Shown here: positions 50,365 to 59,863 of the stretch, one piece after another
How positions within the stretch are numbered: position 1 is the first letter of the stretch
Layout: every line of letters starts with the position of its first letter
Assembly: GCF_024764835.1 (NCBI RefSeq)
Contig: NZ_JALIGE010000070.1
Coordinates: 186,001-250,000 of the forward strand
Origin: Scandinavium hiltneri
GTDB taxonomy: Bacteria; Pseudomonadota; Gammaproteobacteria; Enterobacterales; Enterobacteriaceae
DNA length: 64,000 bases
Direction: 5' to 3'
Notes under the pieces: generated by a model
The model's database searches: none
Told to the model about the DNA's origin: nothing
What the model saw: only the letters and a program-made list of their open reading frames with translations
Made by a program: the position numbers and the translations under genes

Positions 50365-51588
50365 TCACAGCATATTTTTGCCGTAGTCCATTGCCGAGGT
50401 ACCGAAGTACGCCGCCAGCGTCTGGCCGATATCCGCGAAGGTTTCGCGATGGCCCAGAGAACCTGCTTTCACTTTCGGGCCGTACACCAGTACCGGAATG
50501 TGTTCACGGGTGTGGTCCGTACCGGTCCAGGTCGGGTCACAGCCGTGGTCAGCGGTGAGGATGATGATGTCATCTTCACCCACCAGCTCCAGCAGCTCAG
50601 GCAGACGGCGGTCGAACAATTCCAGACCCGCAGCATAACCCGCTACATCGCGACGGTGGCCCCATGAGGAGTCGAAATCGACGAAGTTAGTGAAGACGAT
50701 AGTGTTGTCTCCTGCGTCTTTCATCTCTTTGATGGTGGCATCAAACAGCGCGTCCAGACCGGTGGCTTTCACTTTTTTGGTGATGCCGCAGTTGGCGTAG
50801 ATATCCGCGATTTTACCGACGGAGACCACGTGGCCGTCTTTCTCATCAACCAGTTTCTGCAGCACGGTAGGTGCTGGCGGTTCAACGGCCAGATCGTGAC
50901 GGTTGCCCGTACGCTCAAAATTACCGGCTTTATCGCCAACGAATGGGCGCGCGATCACACGGCCAATGTTGTATCCGCCTTCGGTCAGTTCAACACGCGC
51001 GATTTCGCACAGCTCATACAGCTTATCGAGACCGTAAGTTTCTTCGTGGCAGGCAATCTGGAACACGGAGTCAGCGGAGGTATAGAAAATCGGTTTGCCG
51101 GTTTTCATATGCTCTTCGCCCAGTTCGTCCAGAATCACGGTCCCGGATGAGTGGCAGTTACCGAGGTAACCCGGCAGGTTCGCACGTTCTACCAGTTTGT
51201 CGAGCAGCGCCTGCGGGAAGCTGTTGTGGTGTTCCGGGAAATATCCCCAGTCAAACAGCACAGGCACACCGGCGATTTCCCAGTGACCTGACGGCGTGTC
51301 TTTCCCGGAAGAAAGCTCATGCGCCCAGGCGTATGCGCCAGTCACTTCAGCGTTGCCGTCCATGCCCGCGGCAACGTTGCCCGTCGAGCCTTCGTGGGCT
51401 TTCACCAGACCCAGACGGGTCAGGTTTGGTAGGTTCAGCGGGCCTTTACGGCCTTTGTCTGCTTCACCGTTTGCACAGGCCTCTGCGATATGGCCCATTG
51501 TGTCGGCCCCGACGTCGCCGAAACGCTCTGCGTCTTCAGTGGCGCCGATACCAAAAGAGTCCAGCACCATAATAAATGCACGTTTCAT
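50365..51588 (-). CDS. deoB: Phosphopentomutase DeoB
   Basis: A 407-residue alkaline-phosphatase-superfamily enzyme that converts (deoxy)ribose-1-phosphate to the 5-phosphate. The metal-binding start MKRAFIMVLDSFGIGATEDA, the phosphothreonine region GADTMGHIAEACAN and the C-terminal metal site LTADHGCDPTWTGTDHTREH (in parts) are present. The ATG at 51588 gives the E. coli length; the frame opens at 51615. Third gene of deoCABD. Confidence 0.97.
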   Translation of the reverse strand: MKRAFIMVLDSFGIGATEDAERFGDVGADTMGHIAEACANGEADKGRKGPLNLPNLTRLGLVKAHEGSTGNVAAGMDGNAEVTGAYAWAHELSSGKDTPSGHWEIAGVPVLFDWGYFPEHHNSFPQALLDKLVERANLPGYLGNCHSSGTVILDELGEEHMKTGKPIFYTSADSVFQIACHEETYGLDKLYELCEIARVELTEGGYNIGRVIARPFVGDKAGNFERTGNRHDLAVEPPAPTVLQKLVDEKDGHVVSVGKIADIYANCGITKKVKATGLDALFDATIKEMKDAGDNTIVFTNFVDFDSSWGHRRDVAGYAAGLELFDRRLPELLELVGEDDIIILTADHGCDPTWTGTDHTREHIPVLVYGPKVKAGSLGHRETFADIGQTLAAYFGTSAMDYGKNML

Positions 51589-51639
51589 ATCTTCTCCGTA
51601 CGTTTTGCGCTGCAAAAAAGCGATCAGATCAGTATACCG

Positions 51640-52962
51640 CTATTGTGTGATTCGACGATAGACCGTTGGGGTTTCTTTCGGTGCGCTATCGTCCAGTTTA
51701 ATTGCCGCTTTCACGGCTTTTGCCGCTTCCTGCCAGCTTGCTTCATCTTTAGCGTGGATAACGGCCAGTGGACGCTGTCCGTCAACGCTGTCGCCCAGAC
51801 GCGTCATATCGGTAAAGCCAACGCTGTAATCGAGTGCGTCAGAGGCCTGACGACGACCGCCGCCCATTGAAACGACCGCCATTCCGAGCGCGCGAGTGTC
51901 CATCGCCGACACGAAGCCTTCGGTATCAGCGTAAACCGCTTTGCTGAGCATCGCCGTCGGCAGGTATTTCGCGTAGTTTTCGACGAAATCGGTCGGGCCT
52001 TTCTGCGCGGCCACCATGCGGCCAAAGATTTCCGCCGCTTTACCGTTATCCAGTACCACCTGCAGTTTAGCGCGGGCTTCGGCTTCGTCTTGTGCCAGAC
52101 GACCGGAGATCAGCATTTCCACGCACAGCGCCATGGTCACCTCGAACAGGCGAGGATTGCGGTACTCGCCGGTGAGGAACTGTACGGCTTCACGCACTTC
52201 AACCGCATTCCCCGCGCTGGATGCCAGCACCTGGTTCATGTCGGTCAGCAGCGCGGTGGTGCGTACGCCAGCCCCGTTGGATACGCCAACAATGGCTTCA
52301 GCCAGCGACTCGGAAAGCGCGTAAGTCGGCATAAATGCGCCGCTACCGACTTTGACATCCATCACCAGCGCATCCAGCCCTTCGGCCAGTTTTTTTGCCA
52401 GAATGGAAGCGGTGATCAGCGGAATGGAGTCAACCGTAGCGGTAATGTCGCGGGTCGCATAAAAACGTTTGTCCGCAGGCGCGAGGGAGCTGGTTTGCCC
52501 AATAATCGCCACGCCGGTGTCTTTAATAATGTCGCGGAAACGGCTGTCATCCGGGAAGATATCAAACCCTGGGATCGCTTCCAGTTTGTCGAGCGTGCCA
52601 CCTGTGTGCCCCAGGCCACGCCCGGAAATCATCGGCACATAGCCGCCACAGGCCGCTACCATCGGGCCAAGCATTAACGACGTCACATCGCCCACGCCGC
52701 CGGTGGAATGTTTATCCACAATCGGTCCGTTTAAATTCAGGCTTTTCCAGTCAAGTACGGTTCCGGAATCCCGCATCGCCATGGTCAGCGAGACGCGCTC
52801 CTCAATGGCCATATCGTGGAAGAAAATGGTCATCGCCAGGGCGGCAATCTGCCCTTCCGACACGGTGTTATCACGGATGCCATTGATGAAGAAACGGATC
52901 TCTTCGTCACTCAGCGTGTGACCATCGCGTTTTTTACGAATAATTTCTTGTGCGAGAAACAC
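51640..52962 (-). CDS. deoA: Thymidine phosphorylase DeoA
   Basis: A 440-residue enzyme that splits thymidine and deoxyuridine with phosphate. The family signature MISGRGLGHTGGTLDKLE is near residue 110, and the phosphate site KHSTGGVGDVTSL near residue 84. The GTG at 52962 gives MFLAQEIIRKK, the E. coli start, with a GGGGG ribosome site. The upstream in-frame ATG at 52974 lacks one. Second gene of the operon. Confidence 0.96.
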   Translation of the reverse strand: MFLAQEIIRKKRDGHTLSDEEIRFFINGIRDNTVSEGQIAALAMTIFFHDMAIEERVSLTMAMRDSGTVLDWKSLNLNGPIVDKHSTGGVGDVTSLMLGPMVAACGGYVPMISGRGLGHTGGTLDKLEAIPGFDIFPDDSRFRDIIKDTGVAIIGQTSSLAPADKRFYATRDITATVDSIPLITASILAKKLAEGLDALVMDVKVGSGAFMPTYALSESLAEAIVGVSNGAGVRTTALLTDMNQVLASSAGNAVEVREAVQFLTGEYRNPRLFEVTMALCVEMLISGRLAQDEAEARAKLQVVLDNGKAAEIFGRMVAAQKGPTDFVENYAKYLPTAMLSKAVYADTEGFVSAMDTRALGMAVVSMGGGRRQASDALDYSVGFTDMTRLGDSVDGQRPLAVIHAKDEASWQEAAKAVKAAIKLDDSAPKETPTVYRRITQ

Positions 52963-52993
52963 GGTAACCCCCATGAGGAATCGGGTGAATTGT

Positions 52994-53059
52994 GGCGGGT
53001 GGCGCGAGGCTTACCCGCCCTACGATCCAGTAGGCCGGATAAGCAAAGCGTCATCCGGC
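52994..53059. repeat. BIME between deoC and deoA
   Basis: A GGCGGGT/ACCCGCC palindrome (52994-53019) is followed by a GCCGGAT/ATCCGGC palindrome (53034-53059), an inverted REP pair. Confidence 0.75.
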
Positions 53060-53069
53060 AATGTTTGGC

Positions 53070-53849
53070 TTAGTAAGCGCTACCGCTCTTACCATCACCA
53101 TGGCCCAGCGCTTTCAGCAGGCTCGCGAGCAGGCTGGATGCGCCGAAGCGATAGTGACGAGAATCCGCCCAGTCAGCACCGAACAGGTCATCAGCAATCG
53201 CCAGGAAGGCCTGCGCGTCTTCTGCAGTACGTACGCCGCCCGCTGGTTTGAAGCCCACGGTCTTTTCCACACCCATATCACGAATAACTTCCATCATGAT
53301 GCGCGCACTTTCTGGAGTCGCATTAACAGGCACTTTACCGGTAGACGTTTTGATGAAATCGGCACCCGCTTTGATGGCGATTTCAGACGCTTTACGGATA
53401 AGCTGCCCTTCTTTCAGTTCGCCGGTTTCGATGATCACTTTCAGCAGAATGTTCGCTGCCACACAGGCATCTTTACAGGCTTTCACCAGGTCAAAACCCA
53501 CCTGCTCGTTACCGGCGATCAGGGCACGGTATGGGAACACCACATCAACTTCGTCTGCGCCGTAAGCGATGGCTGCGCGGGTTTCCGCCAGCGCGATGTC
53601 GATATCGTCGTTACCATGCGGGAAGTTGGTGACGGTCGCGATACGCACGTCAGGCGTGCCCTGCGCGTTCAGGGTTTTACGTGCAATAGGGATAAAGCGC
53701 GGGTAAATGCAGATTGCCGCAGTATTGCCCACCGGGGTTTTCGCCTGATGGCACAGGGCTATCACTTTCGCGTCGGTGTCATCATCGTTGAGGGTGGTCA
53801 GGTCCATCAGTTTTAACGCGCGCAGGCTGCTTGCTGTTAAATCGGTCAT
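53070..53849 (-). CDS. deoC: Deoxyribose-phosphate aldolase DeoC
   Basis: A 259-residue class I aldolase that splits 2-deoxyribose-5-phosphate to acetaldehyde and glyceraldehyde-3-phosphate. The Schiff-base lysine lies in ADFIKTSTGKVPVNAT, and the helper lysine in VGFKPAGGVRTAEDA. First gene of the deo operon. Its control region at 53884-53932 resembles deoP2. Confidence 0.97.
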   Translation of the reverse strand: MTDLTASSLRALKLMDLTTLNDDDTDAKVIALCHQAKTPVGNTAAICIYPRFIPIARKTLNAQGTPDVRIATVTNFPHGNDDIDIALAETRAAIAYGADEVDVVFPYRALIAGNEQVGFDLVKACKDACVAANILLKVIIETGELKEGQLIRKASEIAIKAGADFIKTSTGKVPVNATPESARIMMEVIRDMGVEKTVGFKPAGGVRTAEDAQAFLAIADDLFGADWADSRHYRFGASSLLASLLKALGHGDGKSGSAY

Positions 53850-53883
53850 ATTATCTCCGGTGTGTAATTTTACCTTGCGGGTC

Positions 53884-53932
53884 TGTGACTATTTTAACAC
53901 CGACCCAGCGTTTCACTTCGATCCCCATCACA
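53884..53932 (-). promoter_or_regulatory. deoP2-like control region with DeoR and CRP sites
   Basis: On the minus strand TGTGATGGGGATCGAA (53932-53917) resembles the CRP site of E. coli deoP2. TGTTAAAATAGTCACA (53899-53884) is a degenerate DeoR operator (12 of 16 matches to TGTTAGAATTCTAACA). A second CRP/CytR-like segment with ATGCAAATTTG lies further upstream around 53950-53975. The order matches E. coli deoP2. Confidence 0.7.
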
Positions 53933-54077
53933 GTTAATGAAACGCAGATACAAATTTGCATTACCGTAATGAGATATTTATCACTCTTTAAAGCAGCAGC
54001 GAGGGAATATGGATCAAAAGCCTCGCCGACGCTTTTCTCTATAATGCCCTCATCGCCATCGCGTCTGAGGAACGTCT

Positions 54078-55616
54078 ATGTCTGACTCTTTTGAGCAACG
54101 CTGCCAGAATATTGTGACCAGCAATACGTTGAGCCCCGAGCAAAAACGTCACTTCCTGGCGCTCGAAGCAGAAAACGCTTTACCTTACCCGGAACTGTCA
54201 ACAGAAGCCCGGACGGCGCTGGATGACGGCGTAATCTGCGACATGTTTGAAGGTCACGCGCCGTACAAACCACGCTACGTTCTGCCTGACTACGCCCGCT
54301 TCCTCGCCAACGGCTCACAGTGGCTAGAGCTCGAAGGCGCGAAGGATTTAGACGACGCGCTGTCGTTACTCACGATTCTCTTTCATCACGTGCCTTCGGT
54401 AACATCGATGCCGGTTTACCTTGGGCATCTGGATACGATCCTTTCACCGTATGTTAAAATTCTAACACAAGATGAAATTGATATTCGCATAAAACGTTTC
54501 TGGCGTTACCTCGACAGAACCCTACCGGATGCGTTTACCCATGTGAACATCGGCCCGGAAGATACGCCCGTCACACGAGCCATTTTACGTGCCGATGCTG
54601 AACTGAAGCAGGTCGCACCGAACCTGACGTTTATCTACGATCCTGAAATCACTCCGGATGCTTTGCTGCTGGAAGTGAGCAAAAACATTTGTGAGTGCAG
54701 CAAACCGCACATCTCTAACGGCCCGGTGAATGATAAAATTTTCACAAAAGGCCGTTACGGCGTGGTCAGCTGTTACAACTCGCTGCCGCTGGCGGGCGGC
54801 GGCAGCACGCTGGTGCGTCTCAACCTGAAGGAAATTGCGCTGCGAAGTGAGTCAGAAGCAGACTTCCTCAACCGCGTTTTGCCGTACTACTGCCAACAGC
54901 AAATCGACATCATTGATAGCCGCTGCGCCTTCCTCTACGAACAATCACACTTCTTTGAGAATAGCTTCCTGGTCGCAGAAGGGTTGATTGACCCGCAGCG
55001 CTTTACTCCGATGTTCGGGATTTATGCCCTTGCCGAGGCCGTGAACGTGCTGTGTGAAAAAGCAGGCAGCCCGGCGCGCTACGGTCAGGATGACACGGCC
55101 AATCAGCTGGCCTGGCGCATCAGCGCACAGTTAGCAGAATTCGTCGAAACAACGCCGGTGAAATACGGCTGGCAGAATCGCGCGTTGCTCCATGCACAAT
55201 CGGGAATCAGCTCCGACAGCGGCACCACGCCGGGCGCGCGCATTCCTTACGGCAGCGAACCGGACCCGGTAAGCCACCTGTTGACTGTTGCTCCACATCA
55301 CGCGTTTTATCACGCCGGGATCAGCGACATTTTAACCCTCGATGAAACCATCAAACGTAACCCGCAGGCGGTGATGCAGCTGTGTCTCGGGGCATTTAAC
55401 GCCGGGATGCGTGAGTTTTCCGCCAACGTCAGCGGTAATGACCTGGTGCGCGTCACCGGGTATATGGTACGACTCTCCGACCTGGAGAAATTCCGCGAGG
55501 AAGTTTCGCGTACCAACACCACCTGGCTCGGTGAGGAAGCCGCCCGTAATACCCGCATTCTGGAACGACAGCCGAGAGTCATCAGCCATGAACAGCAGAT
55601 GCGCTTTAGTCAGTAA
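54078..55616 (+). CDS. yjjI: YjjI family glycine radical enzyme
   Basis: A 512-residue protein of the DUF3029/YjjI family, related to glycyl radical enzymes. The C-terminal NDLVRVTGYMVRL contains the RVxGY radical-glycine motif, and GVVSCYNSLPLAGGG near residue 236 supplies the expected active cysteine. Reaction unknown. yjjW, encoding a radical-SAM activase, overlaps its 3' end by 29 bases, so the two almost surely form an enzyme and activator pair, probably used without oxygen. It is divergent from deoC and carries a DeoR operator-like site inside it. Confidence 0.9.
   Translation: MSDSFEQRCQNIVTSNTLSPEQKRHFLALEAENALPYPELSTEARTALDDGVICDMFEGHAPYKPRYVLPDYARFLANGSQWLELEGAKDLDDALSLLTILFHHVPSVTSMPVYLGHLDTILSPYVKILTQDEIDIRIKRFWRYLDRTLPDAFTHVNIGPEDTPVTRAILRADAELKQVAPNLTFIYDPEITPDALLLEVSKNICECSKPHISNGPVNDKIFTKGRYGVVSCYNSLPLAGGGSTLVRLNLKEIALRSESEADFLNRVLPYYCQQQIDIIDSRCAFLYEQSHFFENSFLVAEGLIDPQRFTPMFGIYALAEAVNVLCEKAGSPARYGQDDTANQLAWRISAQLAEFVETTPVKYGWQNRALLHAQSGISSDSGTTPGARIPYGSEPDPVSHLLTVAPHHAFYHAGISDILTLDETIKRNPQAVMQLCLGAFNAGMREFSANVSGNDLVRVTGYMVRLSDLEKFREEVSRTNTTWLGEEAARNTRILERQPRVISHEQQMRFSQ
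54452..54467. promoter_or_regulatory. DeoR operator-like palindrome inside yjjI (deoP1 region)
   Basis: TGTTAAAATTCTAACA differs at one position from the DeoR operator TGTTAGAATTCTAACA. It is 568 bases, centre to centre, from the degenerate operator at 53884-53899, close to the 599-bp O1-O2 spacing of E. coli that allows DNA looping. Confidence 0.7.
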
Positions 55617-56451
55617 CATTATCCCATTCTCCTGCGTCGACGGCCCCGGCAGCCGTCTGACGCTGTTTCTACAGGGCTGTAATCTGCACTGTAAAAACTG
55701 CCACAACCCGTGGACCATCGGGCGCTGCAACGACTGCGGAGACTGCGTCGCACCCTGCCCTCACCAGGCGCTATCGATTCAGGAGGGTCACGTTGTGTGG
55801 CTGGAAGCGAACTGCCAACAGTGCGATACCTGCCTGAAAAGTTGCCCGCAGCAGGCCACGCCGATGACACAAACGCTGTCGGTAGATGACGTGCTAAAAC
55901 ACATCGCCCGTGCCGCGCCGTTTATCGAAGGGATAACCGTCAGCGGCGGCGAAGCGACCACCCAACTGCCCTTTATCATTGAACTGTTTACGCAGCTCAA
56001 AAATATCCCCACGCTGAAACACCTTACCTGCCTGGTCGACAGTAACGGCGAGCTGGGTATAAGCGGCTGGGAAAAGTTACAGCCCGTTTGTGACGGCGTG
56101 ATGGTGGACTTAAAAGCGTGGGCTGAAACGACGCATCATGCGCTGACCGAACGCAGTAATACACGGATTAAAAAGAGCATTCGCTGGCTGGCAGAACACC
56201 GTTTGTTGGCGGAACTGCGTCTACTGGTGATCCCGGACAAAACGGATTATCTGCCGTGCATTGAGCCGCTGAGTGAATTTATTCGTTCGTTAGGAGAAGT
56301 ACCGGTGCGGCTGAATGCCTTTCATGCACACGGGGTGTACGGCGAGGCGAAAACCTGGCGTAGCGCCTGCTCCGGGGACGTTGAGCCACTGGCACAGGCG
56401 CTACAGGACCGGGGAATAACCCGCATTATTCTCCCGGCGCTTTACTTATAG
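55588..56451 (+). CDS. yjjW: YjjW family glycine radical enzyme activase
   Basis: A 287-residue radical-SAM activating enzyme. The SAM iron-sulfur motif CxxxCxxC reads LQGCNLHCKNCHNPW. Two ferredoxin-like clusters follow (CNDCGDCVAPCPHQ and CQQCDTCLKSCPQQ), typical of activases. GITVSGGEATTQ is the SAM-binding GGE motif. The frame is open from 55411, but the ATG at 55588 matches the E. coli start. It presumably generates the glycyl radical on YjjI. Confidence 0.92.
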   Translation: MNSRCALVSNIIPFSCVDGPGSRLTLFLQGCNLHCKNCHNPWTIGRCNDCGDCVAPCPHQALSIQEGHVVWLEANCQQCDTCLKSCPQQATPMTQTLSVDDVLKHIARAAPFIEGITVSGGEATTQLPFIIELFTQLKNIPTLKHLTCLVDSNGELGISGWEKLQPVCDGVMVDLKAWAETTHHALTERSNTRIKKSIRWLAEHRLLAELRLLVIPDKTDYLPCIEPLSEFIRSLGEVPVRLNAFHAHGVYGEAKTWRSACSGDVEPLAQALQDRGITRIILPALYL

Positions 56452-57729
56452 TTACAGCGACAAGAATACCCCGGCGATGGTCGCGCTCATCAGGTTCGAG
56501 AGCGTACCGGCCGCGACGGCTTTCAGGCCGAGCTGGGCGATATCCTGACGACGACTTGGGGCCATACTGCCGAGGCCACCAATCAGGATCGCAATTGACG
56601 ACAGGTTGGCAAAGCCGCACAGCGCAAAGGAGATGATGGCTTTGGTGTGGTCAGAAATCACCTGCAAGCCTGCAGCGGCAACGACCGCGTCGTCCTTCAG
56701 ATATTCGCCGAAGTTCATGTAAGCCACGAATTCGTTGATAATGAGCTTCTGGCCAATGAACGATCCGGCCACGTTAGCTTCACTCCACGGCACGCCAATC
56801 ACCCACGCCAGCGGGGAAAATATCCAGCCGAGGATCATCTGCATCGACAGCTGCGGATAATCAAACCAACCGCCAATCCCGGAAAGAATGCCGTTCAGCA
56901 GCGCAATCAGCGCCACGAATGCCAGCAGCATTGCGCCGACGTTTAACGCCAGCTGCATACCAGATGCAGCACCAGATGCGGCGGCGTCGAGCACGTTAGA
57001 CGGCCTGTCGATATCCGGCATTTGCGCTTCAAGATCCGGCGAATCGTTTGGCGTTTCAGTTTCTGGCAACATGATTTTGGCGAATAGCAGGCCACCCGGT
57101 GCCGCCATGAACGACGCGGCGATCAGGTATTCCAGCGGCACGCCCATCTGTGCGTAGCCCGCGAGAACAGAACCGGCTACCGATGCCAGACCGCCGCACA
57201 TTACCGCAAACAGCTCAGAGCGGGTCATGGTTGCAATGTACGGACGCACCACCAGCGGCGCTTCAGTTTGCCCGACAAAAATGTTCGCGGTGGCAGACAG
57301 CGATTCGGTACGGGAGGTTTTCAACAGCGCACGCAAGCCACCGCCCAGAATACGGATAACGAACTGCATGATGCCGAGGTAATACAGCACCGCAATCAGC
57401 GACGAGAAGAAGACGATAACCGGCAGCACGCGCAGGGCGAAAACAAAGCCACCGCCGCCGAAGACTTCGAACATTTTATCGGACACCAGGCCACCGAACA
57501 GGAAGCCAATGCCCTCGTTACCGTAAGCGATAACGTTTGCCACGCCTTCAGACATCGCCAACAGCACTTTACGTCCGGCAGGAACATAAAGGATCAGCGC
57601 CCCTATGGCTATCTGAATCATCCACGCGCCGAGTACGGTACGCAGGTTGATAGCACGACGGTTACTGGAGAGCAGCACGGCGATGGCGAGCAGCACCACC
57701 ATGCCAATCAATCCCATGAGGATTTGCAT
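56452..57729 (-). CDS. Concentrative nucleoside transporter, NupC/NupX (CNT) family
   Basis: A 425-residue inner-membrane proton-coupled nucleoside importer with about 10 hydrophobic segments. It shows GGGGFVFALRVLPVIVFFSSL, NIFVGQTEAPLVVRPYI, with the conserved GQTEAPL, and TKAIISFALCGFANLSSIAILIGGL near the C-terminus, all CNT hallmarks. E. coli K-12 has no CNT gene at this place. Proximity to the deo operon suggests uptake of (deoxy)nucleosides, which is inference. Its stop abuts the yjjW stop. Confidence 0.9.
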   Translation of the reverse strand: MQILMGLIGMVVLLAIAVLLSSNRRAINLRTVLGAWMIQIAIGALILYVPAGRKVLLAMSEGVANVIAYGNEGIGFLFGGLVSDKMFEVFGGGGFVFALRVLPVIVFFSSLIAVLYYLGIMQFVIRILGGGLRALLKTSRTESLSATANIFVGQTEAPLVVRPYIATMTRSELFAVMCGGLASVAGSVLAGYAQMGVPLEYLIAASFMAAPGGLLFAKIMLPETETPNDSPDLEAQMPDIDRPSNVLDAAASGAASGMQLALNVGAMLLAFVALIALLNGILSGIGGWFDYPQLSMQMILGWIFSPLAWVIGVPWSEANVAGSFIGQKLIINEFVAYMNFGEYLKDDAVVAAAGLQVISDHTKAIISFALCGFANLSSIAILIGGLGSMAPSRRQDIAQLGLKAVAAGTLSNLMSATIAGVFLSL

Positions 57730-57884
57730 ACAGAGTCCCTGTGTATTGAAAGTGAAAGGTTTAAAAATGAGAAAAATATCAGCAATCTCGCCGATTATAA
57801 CGATCCGTAACTATTCTGTGAGTCCGTGTCACACATTTCTGGCAATAATCTGAATGCAAAGCTAAATAATGAGATCTACGTCAC

Positions 57885-58679
57885 TCAATGCGACGTAAAT
57901 AATAAGGCAGGGAATAATTTCTCCGTGTTATCAGCCAGGGTATTGGCAATAACATCAGGGGATTCGGAACGCAGCTCGCACAGTGACTCGAACACCCGTA
58001 CGGCCTGTTCAGGACGATTAGCCTGCCCTTGAAAGCCATTCAGTGGCATATCCGGCGCATCAGTTTCCAGAACCAAATCAGAAAGAGGAATACGCGCGAT
58101 CGCGTCCCGGGTTTTGCTCGCCCGCGGATAGGTGATGGTGCCGCCGACGCCAATCTTATAACCAAGCTGAATGAATCGCTGCGCCTGTTGCAGGCTTCCG
58201 GCAAAACCGTGAACCACACCGGTACACGGCAAAGTGTGCCGTTTGAGATGCATCGCCAGTTTGTCATGGGTGCGGCGCGAGTGGAGGATCACCGGCAGAT
58301 CGTAGCGTTTGGCAAGCTTCAACTGCTCATCAAGCAGCGCCTGCTGTTTGTCGAATTGCGGATCGTGGCGATACAAATCAAGCCCAATCTCCCCCACCGC
58401 CACCAGTTTTGGCGGCTTTCGGGCCAGCAGCGTCGCAAGCTGCGCCAGGCTCTCGTCATTATGCTTTTCAATGACTATCGGATGCAGGCCCAGTGCGGCA
58501 TACAGCGGCGAGTGCTCCGCCGCCAACGACAGCACCAACTCAAAGCGTGAGGCTTCCGTCGCCGGAATAACAATGTTGGTAACACCCACCTGCGCCGCAA
58601 GCGTCAGGCTGTGCGCGATGTCATCCACGAATGGTGGGAAATCGAAATGGCAATGGGTATCGATAAAGCGGAAACTCAC
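57885..58679 (-). CDS. yjjV: TatD-family metal-dependent hydrolase YjjV
   Basis: A 264-residue TatD-type hydrolase or DNase. The metal ligands are visible: HxH in DTHCHFDFPPF, Glu in VAVGEIGLDLY, His in PVILHSRRTHD, His in GVVHGFAGS and Asp in LETDAPDMPL. The start is a GTG at 58679 that overlaps the yjjU stop by four bases, so it is translationally coupled. Substrate not known. Confidence 0.93.
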   Translation of the reverse strand: MSFRFIDTHCHFDFPPFVDDIAHSLTLAAQVGVTNIVIPATEASRFELVLSLAAEHSPLYAALGLHPIVIEKHNDESLAQLATLLARKPPKLVAVGEIGLDLYRHDPQFDKQQALLDEQLKLAKRYDLPVILHSRRTHDKLAMHLKRHTLPCTGVVHGFAGSLQQAQRFIQLGYKIGVGGTITYPRASKTRDAIARIPLSDLVLETDAPDMPLNGFQGQANRPEQAVRVFESLCELRSESPDVIANTLADNTEKLFPALLFTSH

Positions 58680-59749
58680 GCCAGCCCCTCGTTATCAAAA
58701 TTGGCGTCGTTGGCCTGCGGCACATCGACCAGCGTTGCGCTGTGAAGATCGTTGGCCGCTGCTGCAGGCGGCACCACCACCGGCGCGGGTGTGGTCACAC
58801 GTGGACGGAAACGGAGTATTGGCGGCTTCTCGGCCAGCATTTTTCCCATCGTCGCCAGGAAATAGCGTCCACACTGGCGACCGACGTTATAGTCTTCCAT
58901 CAGCGCAGGCAGCCCACTGCCGAGTGCCATACTTTTCAGTGGCTTAGGCGGGAAAATCTCCAGGATCCGGACTTTTCCCGGTGGCGTTTCAATGTACTGC
59001 TGAATAGCGTGGTAGGTCTTCTCATGATGCTGGACCAGATTCACAAACGGCTGCAGGCTGCTTTCGCCCAGCCAGCGCTCCATTCGTTTGAACCACTGCG
59101 GCGTGTAATACATCTGCGACGGGACCGTGCGGATAACCACAATGGTTTTTCCACCGCGCTTCACCGCTTCCTGCACCGGAATCGCATCACTCACGCCACC
59201 GTCCAGCCAGTTAATGCCGTCGAGCGTCACGCCTGGACGATAAAAACCAGGAATCGCACTGGAGGCGCGAATCTGATCCATCCACGTTTCGCGGGTAGGC
59301 GAAAAGTAGCCAGGCGAGTAGTCATCGGCTCGGAAAGCGCACATCAGGAACGATTTTCCACCGTCAAACTGACGCGCAGCAACGTCCATCGCCAGCGGCA
59401 TTTTGCTCGCCGTTGCTTCGACCAGCCAGTCAAGATCGATAAGATTACCGCCGCGTACGAAACGCATCGGATCGAAAAATTCGCGGGAGGTGGTGTAACG
59501 GGTGATGACTTTGCGGGCGTAGCCCGGCTGGTTACACACATAGGCGGAAAGATTTTGCGCGCCGGCAGAAGTGCCTAAGAACAGATCAAACGGGTTGAAT
59601 CGCGCACGCATGAACTCGTCCAGTACCCCGGCTGTAAAAATGCCGCGCTGCCCCCCGCCCTCACATACCAGCGCTAGCTGTCCTGGACGAAAGGGTTTCA
59701 CCGAAAGTGGCGCAATATTGCCAAGCGTTACCGGAATTCGCTGTCCCAC
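58676..59749 (-). CDS. yjjU: Patatin-like phospholipase YjjU
   Basis: A 357-residue patatin-family serine hydrolase. The oxyanion loop VCEGGGQRGIFTAGVLDE is near residue 29. The nucleophile motif GTSAGAQN (GxSxG) is near residue 60, and the catalytic aspartate is in LDGGVSDAIPV. No signal peptide. A long proline- and alanine-rich C-terminus follows. Upstream partner of yjjV. Confidence 0.93.
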   Translation of the reverse strand: MGQRIPVTLGNIAPLSVKPFRPGQLALVCEGGGQRGIFTAGVLDEFMRARFNPFDLFLGTSAGAQNLSAYVCNQPGYARKVITRYTTSREFFDPMRFVRGGNLIDLDWLVEATASKMPLAMDVAARQFDGGKSFLMCAFRADDYSPGYFSPTRETWMDQIRASSAIPGFYRPGVTLDGINWLDGGVSDAIPVQEAVKRGGKTIVVIRTVPSQMYYTPQWFKRMERWLGESSLQPFVNLVQHHEKTYHAIQQYIETPPGKVRILEIFPPKPLKSMALGSGLPALMEDYNVGRQCGRYFLATMGKMLAEKPPILRFRPRVTTPAPVVVPPAAAANDLHSATLVDVPQANDANFDNEGLA

Positions 59750-59863
59750 ACTGCTTTCCCGTTTTTGATTGTTTTGTCACATCACCATAACGCAGATAAG
59801 GATCCTCTTAAACTGATAAAGCCAGTCCAATGGACTGGCTTTGTGTTACGAAAATTTAACACG

